Under the pieces are notes generated by a model. The model was not told the origin of the DNA and ran no database searches. It saw nothing but the letters and a program-made list of their open reading frames with translations. From NCBI GenBank assembly GCA_002717855.1, contig PBCD01000003.1:1-17567 (forward strand): a stretch of DNA of 17,567 nucleotides. Direction: 5' to 3'. Every line of letters starts with the position of its first letter. Position 1 is the first letter of the stretch. Source of the stretch: Rickettsiales bacterium. GTDB taxonomy: Bacteria > Pseudomonadota > Alphaproteobacteria > TMED127. A program made the position numbers and the translations under genes. Shown here one piece after another: positions 6,567-14,392 of the stretch.

Positions 6567-7019
6567 TTGTTTAAAATTTCTAAAAAAATAATTTATGCCA
6601 TTGAAGCTGTAATTGATATAGCTTATCACACAGGAGAAGATCCTATTCAAAATATCGATATCGCAAAAAGGCAAGGCATTCCAAAAAGATACCTTGAACA
6701 AACACTTCAGTCTCTGGTGCGGTGTAATATTTTAGTTGGGTCACGTGGTCCAAAAGGAGGATATCGTCTAGCTAAAGAAAAAAGAAAAATTAAAATCTCA
6801 GACATAATTTTTTCAGTCCAGAATACAAAAGAAAATAATAAAAAAAATAAATTATCTGAATCAGAAATATCCGAAAAAATTATCAATCCAATGCTTTCAG
6901 AAATTTCGAAAAACTCACTTAAAAAACTTGAAAGTATTTCGATTGAAGATATTTGTATAAAGGCAAGGAAATTAAAAATTTCGTCGAATATAAAAAATAA
7001 AATTGACTTTGTTATTTAA
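6567..7019 (+). CDS. Rrf2-family transcriptional regulator without Fe-S ligands, upstream of cysK
   Basis: This 150-residue protein has the N-terminal winged helix-turn-helix of the Rrf2 family: FKISKKIIYAIEAVIDIA at 2-19, a recognition region IPKRYLEQTLQSLV (38-51) and the wing GSRGPKGGYRLAK (58-70). It begins with TTG. The three clustered cysteines that hold the IscR Fe-S cluster are absent; only Cys53 and Cys130 occur. It is therefore unlikely to be IscR and looks more like the cysteine-metabolism regulators of the family, such as CymR. That idea is supported by cysK starting six bases downstream. The C-terminus is DFVI. A terminal isoleucine is the anchor used by known partners of CysK, so a direct regulator-enzyme contact is possible. 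The operator is not evident from sequence. Confidence 0.85.
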   Translation: MFKISKKIIYAIEAVIDIAYHTGEDPIQNIDIAKRQGIPKRYLEQTLQSLVRCNILVGSRGPKGGYRLAKEKRKIKISDIIFSVQNTKENNKKNKLSESEISEKIINPMLSEISKNSLKKLESISIEDICIKARKLKISSNIKNKIDFVI

Positions 7020-7025
7020 AAAAAA

Positions 7026-7964
7026 ATGAAAAAATCGATCTACAATTCTATAACAGAAACAATAGGAAATACTCCACTAGTAAAGCTTAAAAATGTTAAA
7101 AAAAAATTTAATTTATACGGTGATATAATGGCTAAGTTAGAATTCTTTAATCCACTAGGATCTGTGAAAGATAGAATTGGATTAGCCATGATTGAGGAAT
7201 CAGAAAAAAAAGGTATACTTTTTACTGGTTCTACTATAATCGAACCCACTTCAGGAAATACCGGAATCTCACTTGCCGCAATTTGTGCATCCAAAGGATA
7301 CAAACTCATACTTACAATGCCAGAAAGTATGTCTAATGAAAGGAGAAAAATGTTGTTGTTGTTAGGTGCTAATTTAGTTTTAACCCCCTCGAAAGATGGA
7401 ATGATAGGTGCAATTAAGAAAGCTAAGGAACTTCAATTAAAATATAAAAATAGTATAATATTACAGCAATTTTCAAATTCAGCTAATCCTTCTATTCACT
7501 ACAACACAACAGCAAAAGAAATATGGAAAGATACTGATGGTAAAATTGATGTACTTGTGTCAGGTGTTGGTACAGGTGGTACTTTAACTGGCGTAGCAAA
7601 ATATCTTAAAAAAAAAAATCCAAAAATAAAAATATTTGCTGTTGAGCCGGAGGACTCAGCAGTTTTAAGTGGTGGACCACCCGGCTCTCACTTAATTCAA
7701 GGAATTGGTGCTGGATTTGTCCCAGAAAACCTTAATGTAAATCTTATTGATGAAGTTATATCTATTAACAACTATACTGCCTTTGAATATTCAAAGAAAC
7801 TTGCAAAAATCGAAGGTATTCCTGTTGGAATATCTTCAGGTGCAGCAGTTGCTGCCGCAGTTGAAATAAATGAAAAAAAAACTATGAAAAATAAAAATAC
7901 TGTAGTAATTATCCCTTCATTTGCAGAAAGATATTTATCAACACCTTTGTTTTCAGACCTATGA
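7026..7964 (+). CDS. cysK: Cysteine synthase A (O-acetylserine sulfhydrylase)
   Basis: CysK is the PLP enzyme that makes cysteine from O-acetylserine and sulfide. The 312-residue protein has the cofactor lysine in GSVKDR (Lys48), the substrate loop PTSGNTG (74-80), MPESMSNERRKML (98-110), GVGTGGTLTGVAKYLK for PLP phosphate, GIPVGISSGAA, and the ending ERYLSTPLFSDL. MSNERRKMLLLLGANLVLT is typical of CysK rather than CysM. It is full length. No Shine-Dalgarno is visible, and the start is six bases after the Rrf2 stop. The stop overlaps the next start as ATGA. No serine acetyltransferase gene lies in the window. Confidence 0.95.
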   Translation: MKKSIYNSITETIGNTPLVKLKNVKKKFNLYGDIMAKLEFFNPLGSVKDRIGLAMIEESEKKGILFTGSTIIEPTSGNTGISLAAICASKGYKLILTMPESMSNERRKMLLLLGANLVLTPSKDGMIGAIKKAKELQLKYKNSIILQQFSNSANPSIHYNTTAKEIWKDTDGKIDVLVSGVGTGGTLTGVAKYLKKKNPKIKIFAVEPEDSAVLSGGPPGSHLIQGIGAGFVPENLNVNLIDEVISINNYTAFEYSKKLAKIEGIPVGISSGAAVAAAVEINEKKTMKNKNTVVIIPSFAERYLSTPLFSDL

Positions 7965-8743
7965 GTTTAATCAAGAAAATACAAAGATTAAGTGAGAATC
8001 AAATTGAAAGATTTTCTAGACAAATCTTGATAAAAGAAATAGGAAACAATGGGCAAATAAAAATTATGAACACGCCAGTAATTATAATTGGATGTGGAGG
8101 TCTTGGCACAACAGTCGCAACGTATTTGTCAATGCTTGGTATTAACAACTTAGGACTAGCAGATTACGATAAAGTTTCTTTAAGCAACCTAAATAGACAA
8201 ACTCTTTTCGATGAGGAAAATATTAATGATTCAAAAGTAAAAGTTATTAAAAAAAAACTAAATCTTATAAATTCTAATATGCACTTAAAAATTTATGATA
8301 AAAAAATAACAACCAAAAATATTGATAACATAATCAAGAACTATGAAATAGTTTTGGATTGCACGGACAATTTTACATCAAGATATTTAATTAATGATGC
8401 CTGCTTTAAAAATAAAAAAATATTGATTTCAGCTGCTTTACATAGTTTTGAAATTCAATTATTTTGTTTTAAAGCTTGGGAAAGTAAAACTTATCCTTGT
8501 TACAGATGTATTTTTCCAGAAGGTGAACCCACAAGAAATATTGGAAATTGTGATAGTTTTGGAATAATATCATCTGTTGCTGGTTTGGGTGGCCTATTTC
8601 AATCACTTTGTGTCGTTAAAGCCATTTTAAAAAAAGATCAAACCATGTACAATGAATTTTTAATATATGATTGTTTAAATCTAAACCAAAAAAAAATTAG
8701 TTGTTATAAAGATACTAACTGTTCAATATGTAAAGTGTATTAA
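7961..8743 (+). CDS. MoeB/ThiF/HesA-family sulfur-carrier adenylyltransferase
   Basis: This E1-like family adenylates the C-terminal glycine of small ubiquitin-like sulfur carriers (MoaD, ThiS or CysO). The 260-residue protein has the nucleotide motif GCGGLG (44-49), the ATP-site segment DYDKVSLSNLNRQTLF (68-83), DCTDNFTSRYLINDACF (133-149), zinc-binding pairs CYRC (180-183) and CSIC (254-257), and a candidate catalytic cysteine in GNCDSFGI (Cys197). There is no C-terminal rhodanese domain, unlike MoeZ/MOCS3. It overlaps the cysK stop as ATGA and its own stop overlaps the next gene as TAATG, so cysK, this gene and the DsrE gene are translationally linked. The cognate carrier is not in the window. 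The context suggests sulfur transfer linked to cysteine, but a molybdopterin or thiamine role is equally possible. Confidence 0.88.
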   Translation: MSLIKKIQRLSENQIERFSRQILIKEIGNNGQIKIMNTPVIIIGCGGLGTTVATYLSMLGINNLGLADYDKVSLSNLNRQTLFDEENINDSKVKVIKKKLNLINSNMHLKIYDKKITTKNIDNIIKNYEIVLDCTDNFTSRYLINDACFKNKKILISAALHSFEIQLFCFKAWESKTYPCYRCIFPEGEPTRNIGNCDSFGIISSVAGLGGLFQSLCVVKAILKKDQTMYNEFLIYDCLNLNQKKISCYKDTNCSICKVY

Positions 8744-9150
8744 TGAATGAAATTATTTACGTTTTAAATAGTCAGAAATATTCAGATATTTATTATTGTT
8801 TTTGTATGGCTTCAACGGCAGCAGCTCTAGGCAACAAAGTTTCTATTTTTTTTAGTAGCTCTAATCTATCAGTTTTTAAAAAAGAAAAAGAGTTATATTG
8901 GGATGACATAATGATAGAAAATTCAATATCTCCTAAAATACAAAATGAAGAAAATATTCTTTCAGGACAAGTAAGTCTGGAACAACTTATTGAAAGTTCA
9001 GAAGAATTAAAAATTAATTTTCTCTACTGTTCTATGTTAGAAAAAAAATATTTGGTTAAAAAATTTTACAAAAATATTAAAATTAAATCTTCCAATCTAG
9101 GACAAATTTTTTCTCAAAAAAAAAAAGAGTCTAAAATAATTTTTATATAG
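8743..9150 (+). CDS. DsrE-family protein (putative sulfur carrier)
   Basis: This 135-residue protein resembles DsrE/TusD-like proteins, which can hold sulfur on a conserved cysteine. Visible features are an opening strand IIYVLNSQ, a helix rich in small residues MASTAAALGNKVSIFF (22-37), a middle SLEQLIESSEELKINFLYCSM with the likely conserved Cys96, and a terminal strand SKIIFI. Overall identity to the family looks low and the sequence is very lysine- and serine-rich. The start shares one base with the stop of the adenylyltransferase gene (TAATG), so the two are co-translated. An 11-base A run (9116-9126) lies near the 3' end, but the normal family-like last strand follows it, so the frame is intact. 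The gene overlaps the convergent dehydrogenase gene by eight bases. Confidence 0.7.
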   Translation: MNEIIYVLNSQKYSDIYYCFCMASTAAALGNKVSIFFSSSNLSVFKKEKELYWDDIMIENSISPKIQNEENILSGQVSLEQLIESSEELKINFLYCSMLEKKYLVKKFYKNIKIKSSNLGQIFSQKKKESKIIFI

Positions 9151-10126
9151 AGCTTACCTTAACTCTATCTGGTGGAATTAATCCCATTGAGAATTTATCA
9201 ATATTTTTTAAAACTCTCTTTCCCATTTCTTCTCTTGATTCTTTCGTAGCTGAACTTATGTGGGGAAGCAAAACAGCATTTTTAGAATCCAATAACTTTG
9301 AACTCACCTGAGGTTCGTGCTCAAAAACATCTAAACCTACACCATAAATATTTTTAGATATTAGTTGCTCGGCTAAGGCGTTTTCATCAATGATTTCACC
9401 TCTAGAAGTGTTGATAATGATACTTGTTTTTTTCATTAGTTTAATTCTTCTTTTAGATAATAAATGAAAGGTTTCAGGAGTATAAGGACAATGAATTGAC
9501 AAAATATCGATCTCTTTTAACATGCTATTCAAATCATTCCAATATTTAGCATTAAAGTTTGATTCAATTTTTTTACCTAGCCTTTTTCTATTGTGATAAT
9601 TAATTTTTAGGCCAAGTGTTTTAGCTCTATTTGCTACAGCACAACCAATTCTACCCATTCCAATTATTCCCAATTTTTTACCAAACAATCTTTCTCCATG
9701 AGTAATGCTTGGCCCCCACCCGTACCATTTCCCCATATATAGCTGTTCTTCAGCAGCTTTAATTTTTCTTGAAAGCATAAGTATAAGTGTTAAAACGATA
9801 TCTGCTGTATCTTGAGTTAATACCTCTGGGGTATTTGTAACAATAATCTGTTTTTCATGTGCAGTTATCAAATCTATATTATCCACACCATTACCAAAAT
9901 TAGCAATTAGTTTAAGTTTTTTGGCTGATTTTAAAACTGAAGAGTCAATTGTATCAGAAATGCAAGGTACTAAAATATCGATATTCTCTACTTTATTTCT
10001 TAATTCTTTATAACTATAAGGTTTATCTTTTGTGTTTAAAACTACCTTATAGTTTGAAATAAGTTGATTTTCTATTTTTTCTGGTAATCTTCTAGTTAAA
10101 AGAATAGTATAATTATTTTTGTGCAT
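9143..10126 (-). CDS. D-2-hydroxyacid dehydrogenase, probable glyoxylate/hydroxypyruvate reductase
   Basis: This 327-residue cytoplasmic oxidoreductase has NFGNGVDNID at 77-85, TADIVLTLILMLSR (107-120), the dinucleotide fold GMGRIGCAVA (156-165), catalytic Arg in NTSRGEIIDE (Arg242), catalytic Glu in LDVFEHEP (about 265-272) and catalytic His in LLPHISSAT (His289). The motif YHNR (177-180) after the Rossmann glycines places a basic residue where NAD-specific enzymes have an acid, which favours NADP(H). The family profile suggests reduction of glyoxylate or hydroxypyruvate, but the substrate is not provable from sequence. The ATG at 10126 meets the GTG start of the divergent SH3 gene in GTGCAT. 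The 3' end overlaps the DsrE gene by eight bases, leaving no room for a terminator. The pairing with an SH3 gene is one I associate with alphaproteobacteria. Confidence 0.88.
   Translation of the reverse strand: MHKNNYTILLTRRLPEKIENQLISNYKVVLNTKDKPYSYKELRNKVENIDILVPCISDTIDSSVLKSAKKLKLIANFGNGVDNIDLITAHEKQIIVTNTPEVLTQDTADIVLTLILMLSRKIKAAEEQLYMGKWYGWGPSITHGERLFGKKLGIIGMGRIGCAVANRAKTLGLKINYHNRKRLGKKIESNFNAKYWNDLNSMLKEIDILSIHCPYTPETFHLLSKRRIKLMKKTSIIINTSRGEIIDENALAEQLISKNIYGVGLDVFEHEPQVSSKLLDSKNAVLLPHISSATKESREEMGKRVLKNIDKFSMGLIPPDRVKVSSI
10108..10113 (+). promoter_or_regulatory. Perfect -10 box (TATAAT) placed for leaderless transcription of the SH3 gene
   Basis: TATAAT ends seven bases before the GTG at 10121, so the expected transcription start falls on or next to the start codon and would give a leaderless mRNA. 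The -35 position with 17-base spacing (10085-10090, TAATCT) is poor. The box lies inside the N-terminal codons of the divergent dehydrogenase gene. Chance occurrence in AT-rich DNA is a real possibility. Confidence 0.35.
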
Positions 10127-10576
10127 AAATATTTTTTTTCTATAATTTTAGCTTTAATACTAATACTTATATCAAATCAAACTGTTAGTTTGGAAAAAAA
10201 AAAATTTTTATCAACTAAATATAATGAAGTTAATGTAAGGAAAGGGCCTGGAAAAAATCACTACGTAACAAGTGTTTTTATAAAAAAGTGTTTACCACTA
10301 AAAATAATTTCTACATTTGATTCATGGGTAAAAGTAAGCGACATTGAAGGTGACGTTGGATGGATTTCGAAAAGTCAACTTTCCGAAAAAAAATGCGGCA
10401 TTATAATAAAGGAAACCAGTCTTCATTCATTCCCTAATATAAAATCAAAAAAATCTGCTATTCTTAAAAAAAACTTGCTAATAGATATAAAAAAATGTGA
10501 ACAAAAGTGGTGTAAAATTAAATATAAAAAATTTTCTGGGTGGATTGAAAAAGGTTTTTTTTGGGGGCCTAATTGA
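10121..10576 (+). CDS. Exported protein with two bacterial SH3-like domains
   Basis: This 151-residue protein has an N-terminal signal peptide (hydrophobic core about 5-19) and two SH3b-like repeats. The first, about 34-88, contains NEVNVRKGPGKNHYVTSVF and GDVGWISKSQLS. The second, about 92-150, contains TSLHSFPNIKSKKSAIL, KCEQKWCKIKYKKFSGWIEK and ends FWGPN. Such domains usually bind peptidoglycan or other cell-wall ligands in the periplasm. Cys57/Cys92 and Cys126/Cys131 are all in the mature part and could form disulfides. The start is GTG at 10121, the only ordinary start codon between an upstream in-frame stop and the signal peptide. An 11-base A run at 10194-10204 follows the signal peptide. 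Convergent with the flavoprotein gene, two bases apart. Confidence 0.85.
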   Translation: MHKYFFSIILALILILISNQTVSLEKKKFLSTKYNEVNVRKGPGKNHYVTSVFIKKCLPLKIISTFDSWVKVSDIEGDVGWISKSQLSEKKCGIIIKETSLHSFPNIKSKKSAILKKNLLIDIKKCEQKWCKIKYKKFSGWIEKGFFWGPN

Positions 10577-10578
10577 GT

Positions 10579-11979
10579 TTATAATCCCTTACAAATTCTA
10601 TCTACAAGTTCTTTAACTTTTGGAATAAATCCATTTTTATAGAATGGGTCAGATGCAAACCGATAAGCTGAATGACCTGCAAACATCAACTCATTCTCAA
10701 TTGAAGAGATTCCATGGCTAATCCTCTGAAGCGTTTTCTGTATACAAAAAGATCTTGGATCTGCTTTTTTTCCAGTTGTTCCTTTTTCATTTTGAGCCCA
10801 ATTACTAAATAAGCAAGATGACAAACACCCCATACAATCAATTTGATCCTTTAAAATTTGTCTAGCTTTCTTCAATGTTACCCAAATTAAAGTATGGTCT
10901 GGAGTAGTTAGGGGTTTAGCAAAACCTTTTTTTATCCATTGCAATATTTTTGATTTATCAGAATGCTTCACGTAATATGCCCTCTTTCTTGGTCCAATTT
11001 CAAGTTTCTCGTTAAATTCATTTGTTTGTTCTCTTAAATAAGGTGTTTGCCTCACTGAACGATTTTCCAACTCTATTAAAAAATTATTTCTTAAGGCTGA
11101 AGAATAAAATCCTGTTGGACTAAATCTATGAAGACTAACATCACCGGGCTTTATAGTTAAAAGTCTTTTTTTCCAATCATCAGGAATTGGACTTTCTTGA
11201 GTTAATAAAGGTCTAGTTCCGAATTGGAAACAAATAGGTCCCAAATCTTTGTTATCAATCCAGTCTACCCATTCGTCCAGTTTCCATACTCCACCTGCCA
11301 TAATTATCGGAATATTATCAAGTTTAAATTCGTTCATTAACTTTCTTAACTCAAGAACTCGCGGAAAAGGGGCTTGGGGTTCAAGAGGATTCTCACTGTT
11401 CGATAACCCATTATGTCCACCTGCTAACCAAGGATCTTCATAAACAACGCCTCCTAAAAATTCACTGGTTTTTCTATATGATCTTTTCCAGAGCGCATTA
11501 AAAGCCCTTGCAGAAGAAACAATTGGATAGTAATAAACACCAAAAGAAGCAGAAATTTCTGATAACTTATAAGGCATGCCTGCACCACATGTAACTCCAT
11601 CTATTAATCCTTTGGATTTCTCTAATGTTTGGGTCAGGATGGTTTCGGCAGCCCCCATTTCCCAAAGAATATTTACATGCAAGACTGAATCCTTTCCAGC
11701 AATGTCCCTTGCAATTTTAGCCTGATCGATAGCCCCTTTTACTGAAAAATCAATTAATTCCTTATGTCTTCCAATCCTTGTTTTTTCTTTATACTCTTGA
11801 GGTATTAATTTACCATTTTCATCATATGAGTCAGCATTAACGCCTGAAAAAGTTCCAATTCCGCCTGCTTTTGACCATGCACCTGAACTTTGACCACTAC
11901 TAACTGAAATACCTTTTCCACCTTCTATTAAAGGTAACACTTCTTTTCCAGATATCTTTAGAGTTTGTAATGATTTCAT
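10579..11979 (-). CDS. Nitronate monooxygenase/2-nitropropane dioxygenase-family flavoprotein with a Cys-rich C-terminal region
   Basis: This 466-residue protein belongs to the FMN-dependent NMO/NPD TIM-barrel family. It shows LIEGGKGISVSSG (17-29), HVNILWEMGA (101-110), DGVTCGAGMPYKL (127-139), WLAGGHNG with the family histidine (His189), IMAGGVWKLDEW (226-237) and QFGTRPLLTQES (252-263). It is longer than a typical NMO of about 320-380 residues. The extra C-terminal part holds Cys382-X2-Cys385-X3-Cys389 and Cys412, a pattern reminiscent of the [4Fe-4S] site in 2,4-dienoyl-CoA reductase-type flavoenzymes. The substrate is unknown, and oxidation of alkyl nitronates should not be assumed. The gene begins 14 bases after the pnp stop on the same strand and may be read through from pnp. 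Confidence 0.82.
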   Translation of the reverse strand: MKSLQTLKISGKEVLPLIEGGKGISVSSGQSSGAWSKAGGIGTFSGVNADSYDENGKLIPQEYKEKTRIGRHKELIDFSVKGAIDQAKIARDIAGKDSVLHVNILWEMGAAETILTQTLEKSKGLIDGVTCGAGMPYKLSEISASFGVYYYPIVSSARAFNALWKRSYRKTSEFLGGVVYEDPWLAGGHNGLSNSENPLEPQAPFPRVLELRKLMNEFKLDNIPIIMAGGVWKLDEWVDWIDNKDLGPICFQFGTRPLLTQESPIPDDWKKRLLTIKPGDVSLHRFSPTGFYSSALRNNFLIELENRSVRQTPYLREQTNEFNEKLEIGPRKRAYYVKHSDKSKILQWIKKGFAKPLTTPDHTLIWVTLKKARQILKDQIDCMGCLSSCLFSNWAQNEKGTTGKKADPRSFCIQKTLQRISHGISSIENELMFAGHSAYRFASDPFYKNGFIPKVKELVDRICKGL

Positions 11980-11993
11980 AGTTATATTTTTTC

Positions 11994-14078
11994 TTATTGA
12001 GAATCTATAGCGTCTTTTAAACTTAATTTAACTTTACCTCTATCATCGATTGCAATAACTTTTACTTTTACAATGTCACCTTCATTAACTACGTCAGTTG
12101 TTTTTTCAACTCTTTCAGGTTTTAATTGACTTATGTGTACTAATCCATCTCTTGATCCCATAAAATTTACAAACGCACCAAAATCCATCGTTTTTACAAC
12201 CTTTCCTTCATAAATTTTTCCAACCTCAGGCTCAATCACTATATCGTTTATCATGCCAACAGCAATGTCTCCAGAGTTTTTATTTTTACAAGATATCATA
12301 ATATTCCCATCATCGTCTATTTCTACTTTAGCTTCAGATTTTTCACAAATATCCCTTATAACCTTTCCACCTGATCCAATAACATCTCTTATTTTGTCTT
12401 TTGATATCTTCATTTGTAAAATTTTAGGTGCGTTTTCGTTAACATCTTTTCTTGGTTTTTTTATAACCTGTCCCATTTCAGATAAAATATGTAGTCTTGC
12501 TACTTTAGCTTGAGAGAGCGCGCCTTTCATTATTTCTTCTGTAATTCCAGTAATTTTTATATCCATTTGTAATGATGTTATACCTTTATCACTACCTGCA
12601 ACTTTAAAATCCATATCCCCAAGATGATCTTCATCTCCCAAAATATCTGTCAAAACAGCATATTCATTTTCTTCCATTATTAGGCCCATTGCAATTCCTG
12701 CAATTGGAGTTGTTATTGGTACTCCAGCATCCATGAGAGAAAGTGAGGTACCACAAACTGTCGCCATTGAAGAAGAGCCATTAGATTCAGTGATCTCTGA
12801 AACAACTCTCACAGTGTATGGAAAACTATCTACATCCGGCATCACGGGTTTTATAGCTCTCCACGCAAGTTTTCCATGACCTATCTCTCGTCTTCCAGTT
12901 GATCCCATCCTCCCGGCTTCTCCAACTGAAAATGGAGGAAAATTATAATGCAACATAAATTTTTCAGATATATCACCATCTAAGGTATCAAGTCTCTGTT
13001 CGTCACTGCTTGAACCAAGTGTTGTTATAACCAAAGCCTGCGTTTCTCCTCTGGTAAAAAGAGCACTTCCATGAACATTTTCTAGTATTGAAATTTTCGA
13101 ATCTAGATTCCTTACAGTTTCTAAATCCCTTCCATCAATTCTTCTTTTAGTTTCAAGAATTGCTGATCTTACAATGTTTTTTTCTATTTTTTTAAAAGAA
13201 CTTGAAATTATATTTGTTTCAATTTCAAATTTCTCTACATAATTCTGAAAAACTGAATTTTTAAGTTCGTCAAGGGAATTAGACCTCCTTGATTTTTCTT
13301 TAATAGAATATATTTTTTTTAATTCAGGTGTAATTTCCTTGCTTAATTGTTCAAAAAATTCAGGGGTTTTTTCTTCTTCAATTACCCATGACTCTTTAGC
13401 TGATTCCTCCGCAAGACTAATTATACTGTCAATAACAGGTTGGAATTGGTCAGAACCAAATTTAACAGCACCTAGCATGATATCCTCAGAAAGTTGATTT
13501 GCCTCAGACTCAACCATCAAAACTCCATTTCTAGTTCCAGCCACGACTAAATCTAATTCAGTTTCTTTCATTTCTTCAACAGTCGGGTTTAAAATATAAT
13601 CACCATTGATTAACCCAACTCTCGCACAACCAACCGGTCCCAAAAAGGGAAGCCCAGATATTGTTAGGGCTGCTGAAGCTCCAATCATAGCACAAATCGC
13701 TGGATCATTTTCTGAATCATAATTTAAAACTGTACAAACTACCTGCGTTTCATTATTAAAATTTTTATGGAATAAGGGTCTCAATGGTCTGTCGATTAAT
13801 CTTGAATTTAGTGTTTCAATCTCAGATGGGCGACCTTCTCTTTTAAAGAAACCTCCAGGTATTTTTCCTGCTGCATAGGCTTTTTCTACATAATGGACAG
13901 ACAACGGAAAAAAATCTTGTAATGGGTCACTTTTTTTGACTGCACAAACTGTACACAGAACTGAAGTTGAACCTAATTGAGCCAATACAGCACCATCAGC
14001 CTGCCTAGCTATATTTCCTGTCTCTAGTTTTAGCTTTAGACCCTGCCAATCTAGTTCTCTAGTTATTATCTTAAACAT
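11994..14078 (-). CDS. pnp: Polyribonucleotide nucleotidyltransferase (PNPase)
   Basis: PNPase is the phosphorolytic 3'-5' exoribonuclease of RNA decay. The 694-residue protein has a first RNase PH-like domain (about 1-230, with [19 protein letters not shown] at 72-90), a helical linker, and a second RNase PH-like domain (about 310-540, with FTRGETQAL at 341-349 and catalytic acidic residues in EDHLGDMD at 483-490). It ends with a KH domain ([11 protein letters not shown] at 566-576) and an S1 domain (about 620-690). It is complete and normal in length. It follows rpsO by 33 bases. This gap lacks the long hairpin found in enterobacteria that allows RNase III autoregulation. Confidence 0.98.
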   Translation of the reverse strand: MFKIITRELDWQGLKLKLETGNIARQADGAVLAQLGSTSVLCTVCAVKKSDPLQDFFPLSVHYVEKAYAAGKIPGGFFKREGRPSEIETLNSRLIDRPLRPLFHKNFNNETQVVCTVLNYDSENDPAICAMIGASAALTISGLPFLGPVGCARVGLINGDYILNPTVEEMKETELDLVVAGTRNGVLMVESEANQLSEDIMLGAVKFGSDQFQPVIDSIISLAEESAKESWVIEEEKTPEFFEQLSKEITPELKKIYSIKEKSRRSNSLDELKNSVFQNYVEKFEIETNIISSSFKKIEKNIVRSAILETKRRIDGRDLETVRNLDSKISILENVHGSALFTRGETQALVITTLGSSSDEQRLDTLDGDISEKFMLHYNFPPFSVGEAGRMGSTGRREIGHGKLAWRAIKPVMPDVDSFPYTVRVVSEITESNGSSSMATVCGTSLSLMDAGVPITTPIAGIAMGLIMEENEYAVLTDILGDEDHLGDMDFKVAGSDKGITSLQMDIKITGITEEIMKGALSQAKVARLHILSEMGQVIKKPRKDVNENAPKILQMKISKDKIRDVIGSGGKVIRDICEKSEAKVEIDDDGNIMISCKNKNSGDIAVGMINDIVIEPEVGKIYEGKVVKTMDFGAFVNFMGSRDGLVHISQLKPERVEKTTDVVNEGDIVKVKVIAIDDRGKVKLSLKDAIDSQ

Positions 14079-14111
14079 TTCTTTTTACCTATTTATCAAA
14101 CCAACTTTTTG

Positions 14112-14381
14112 TTAATGTCTTAAACCTAAAGATTTAATTAAATCTTTATATTTGTCTGTGTTTCTTTTCCTTAAGTATGATAAAAGTTTTTTTCTTCTAC
14201 CCACAAGTTTTAACAGCCCCCTTCTGGTACTTTGATCTTTTTTATTATTCTTAAGATGATTAGTTAAATTGTTAATTCTTTCAGTTAAAATTGCAACTTG
14301 TATATTGGTCGAACCTTTATCTTTTTCATTTTCTGAAAAATTTTTTATTAATTCTGATTTCCTATCTCCTAAAATCGACAT
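14112..14381 (-). CDS. rpsO: 30S ribosomal protein S15
   Basis: S15 is a primary binder of the 16S rRNA central domain. The 89-residue protein has the family features [19 protein letters not shown] (25-43), [22 protein letters not shown] (51-72) and the ending LIKSLGLRH. The start at 14381 has a strong AAGGAG at good spacing. It lies between truB and pnp, as in most Proteobacteria. Confidence 0.98.
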   Translation of the reverse strand: MSILGDRKSELIKNFSENEKDKGSTNIQVAILTERINNLTNHLKNNKKDQSTRRGLLKLVGRRKKLLSYLRKRNTDKYKDLIKSLGLRH

Positions 14382-14386
14382 ATTTT

Positions 14387-14392
14387 CTCCTT
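14387..14392 (-). promoter_or_regulatory. Strong Shine-Dalgarno for rpsO, overlapping the truB stop
   Basis: AAGGAG lies five bases before the rpsO ATG and shares bases with the truB stop (TAAGGAG). It is one of the few textbook ribosome sites in a window where most genes have weak or none, consistent with high S15 output independent of truB. Confidence 0.7.

Noticed and set aside
8743..9150. DsrE-like gene as a frameshifted remnant because of its A11 run
   Set aside because: The frame after the run encodes the expected last strand (KIIFI), and the gene has tight start coupling, so it looks intact.
9879..9887. Perfect E. coli-type DnaA box TTATCCACA
   Set aside because: It is a single copy inside the dehydrogenase gene, where it encodes the conserved GVDNI motif. 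No companion boxes or unwinding region lie nearby, so it is coincidental.
14079..14111. rpsO-pnp gap as a terminator or RNase III processing hairpin
   Set aside because: It is only 33 bases, AT-rich, and shows no usable stem.
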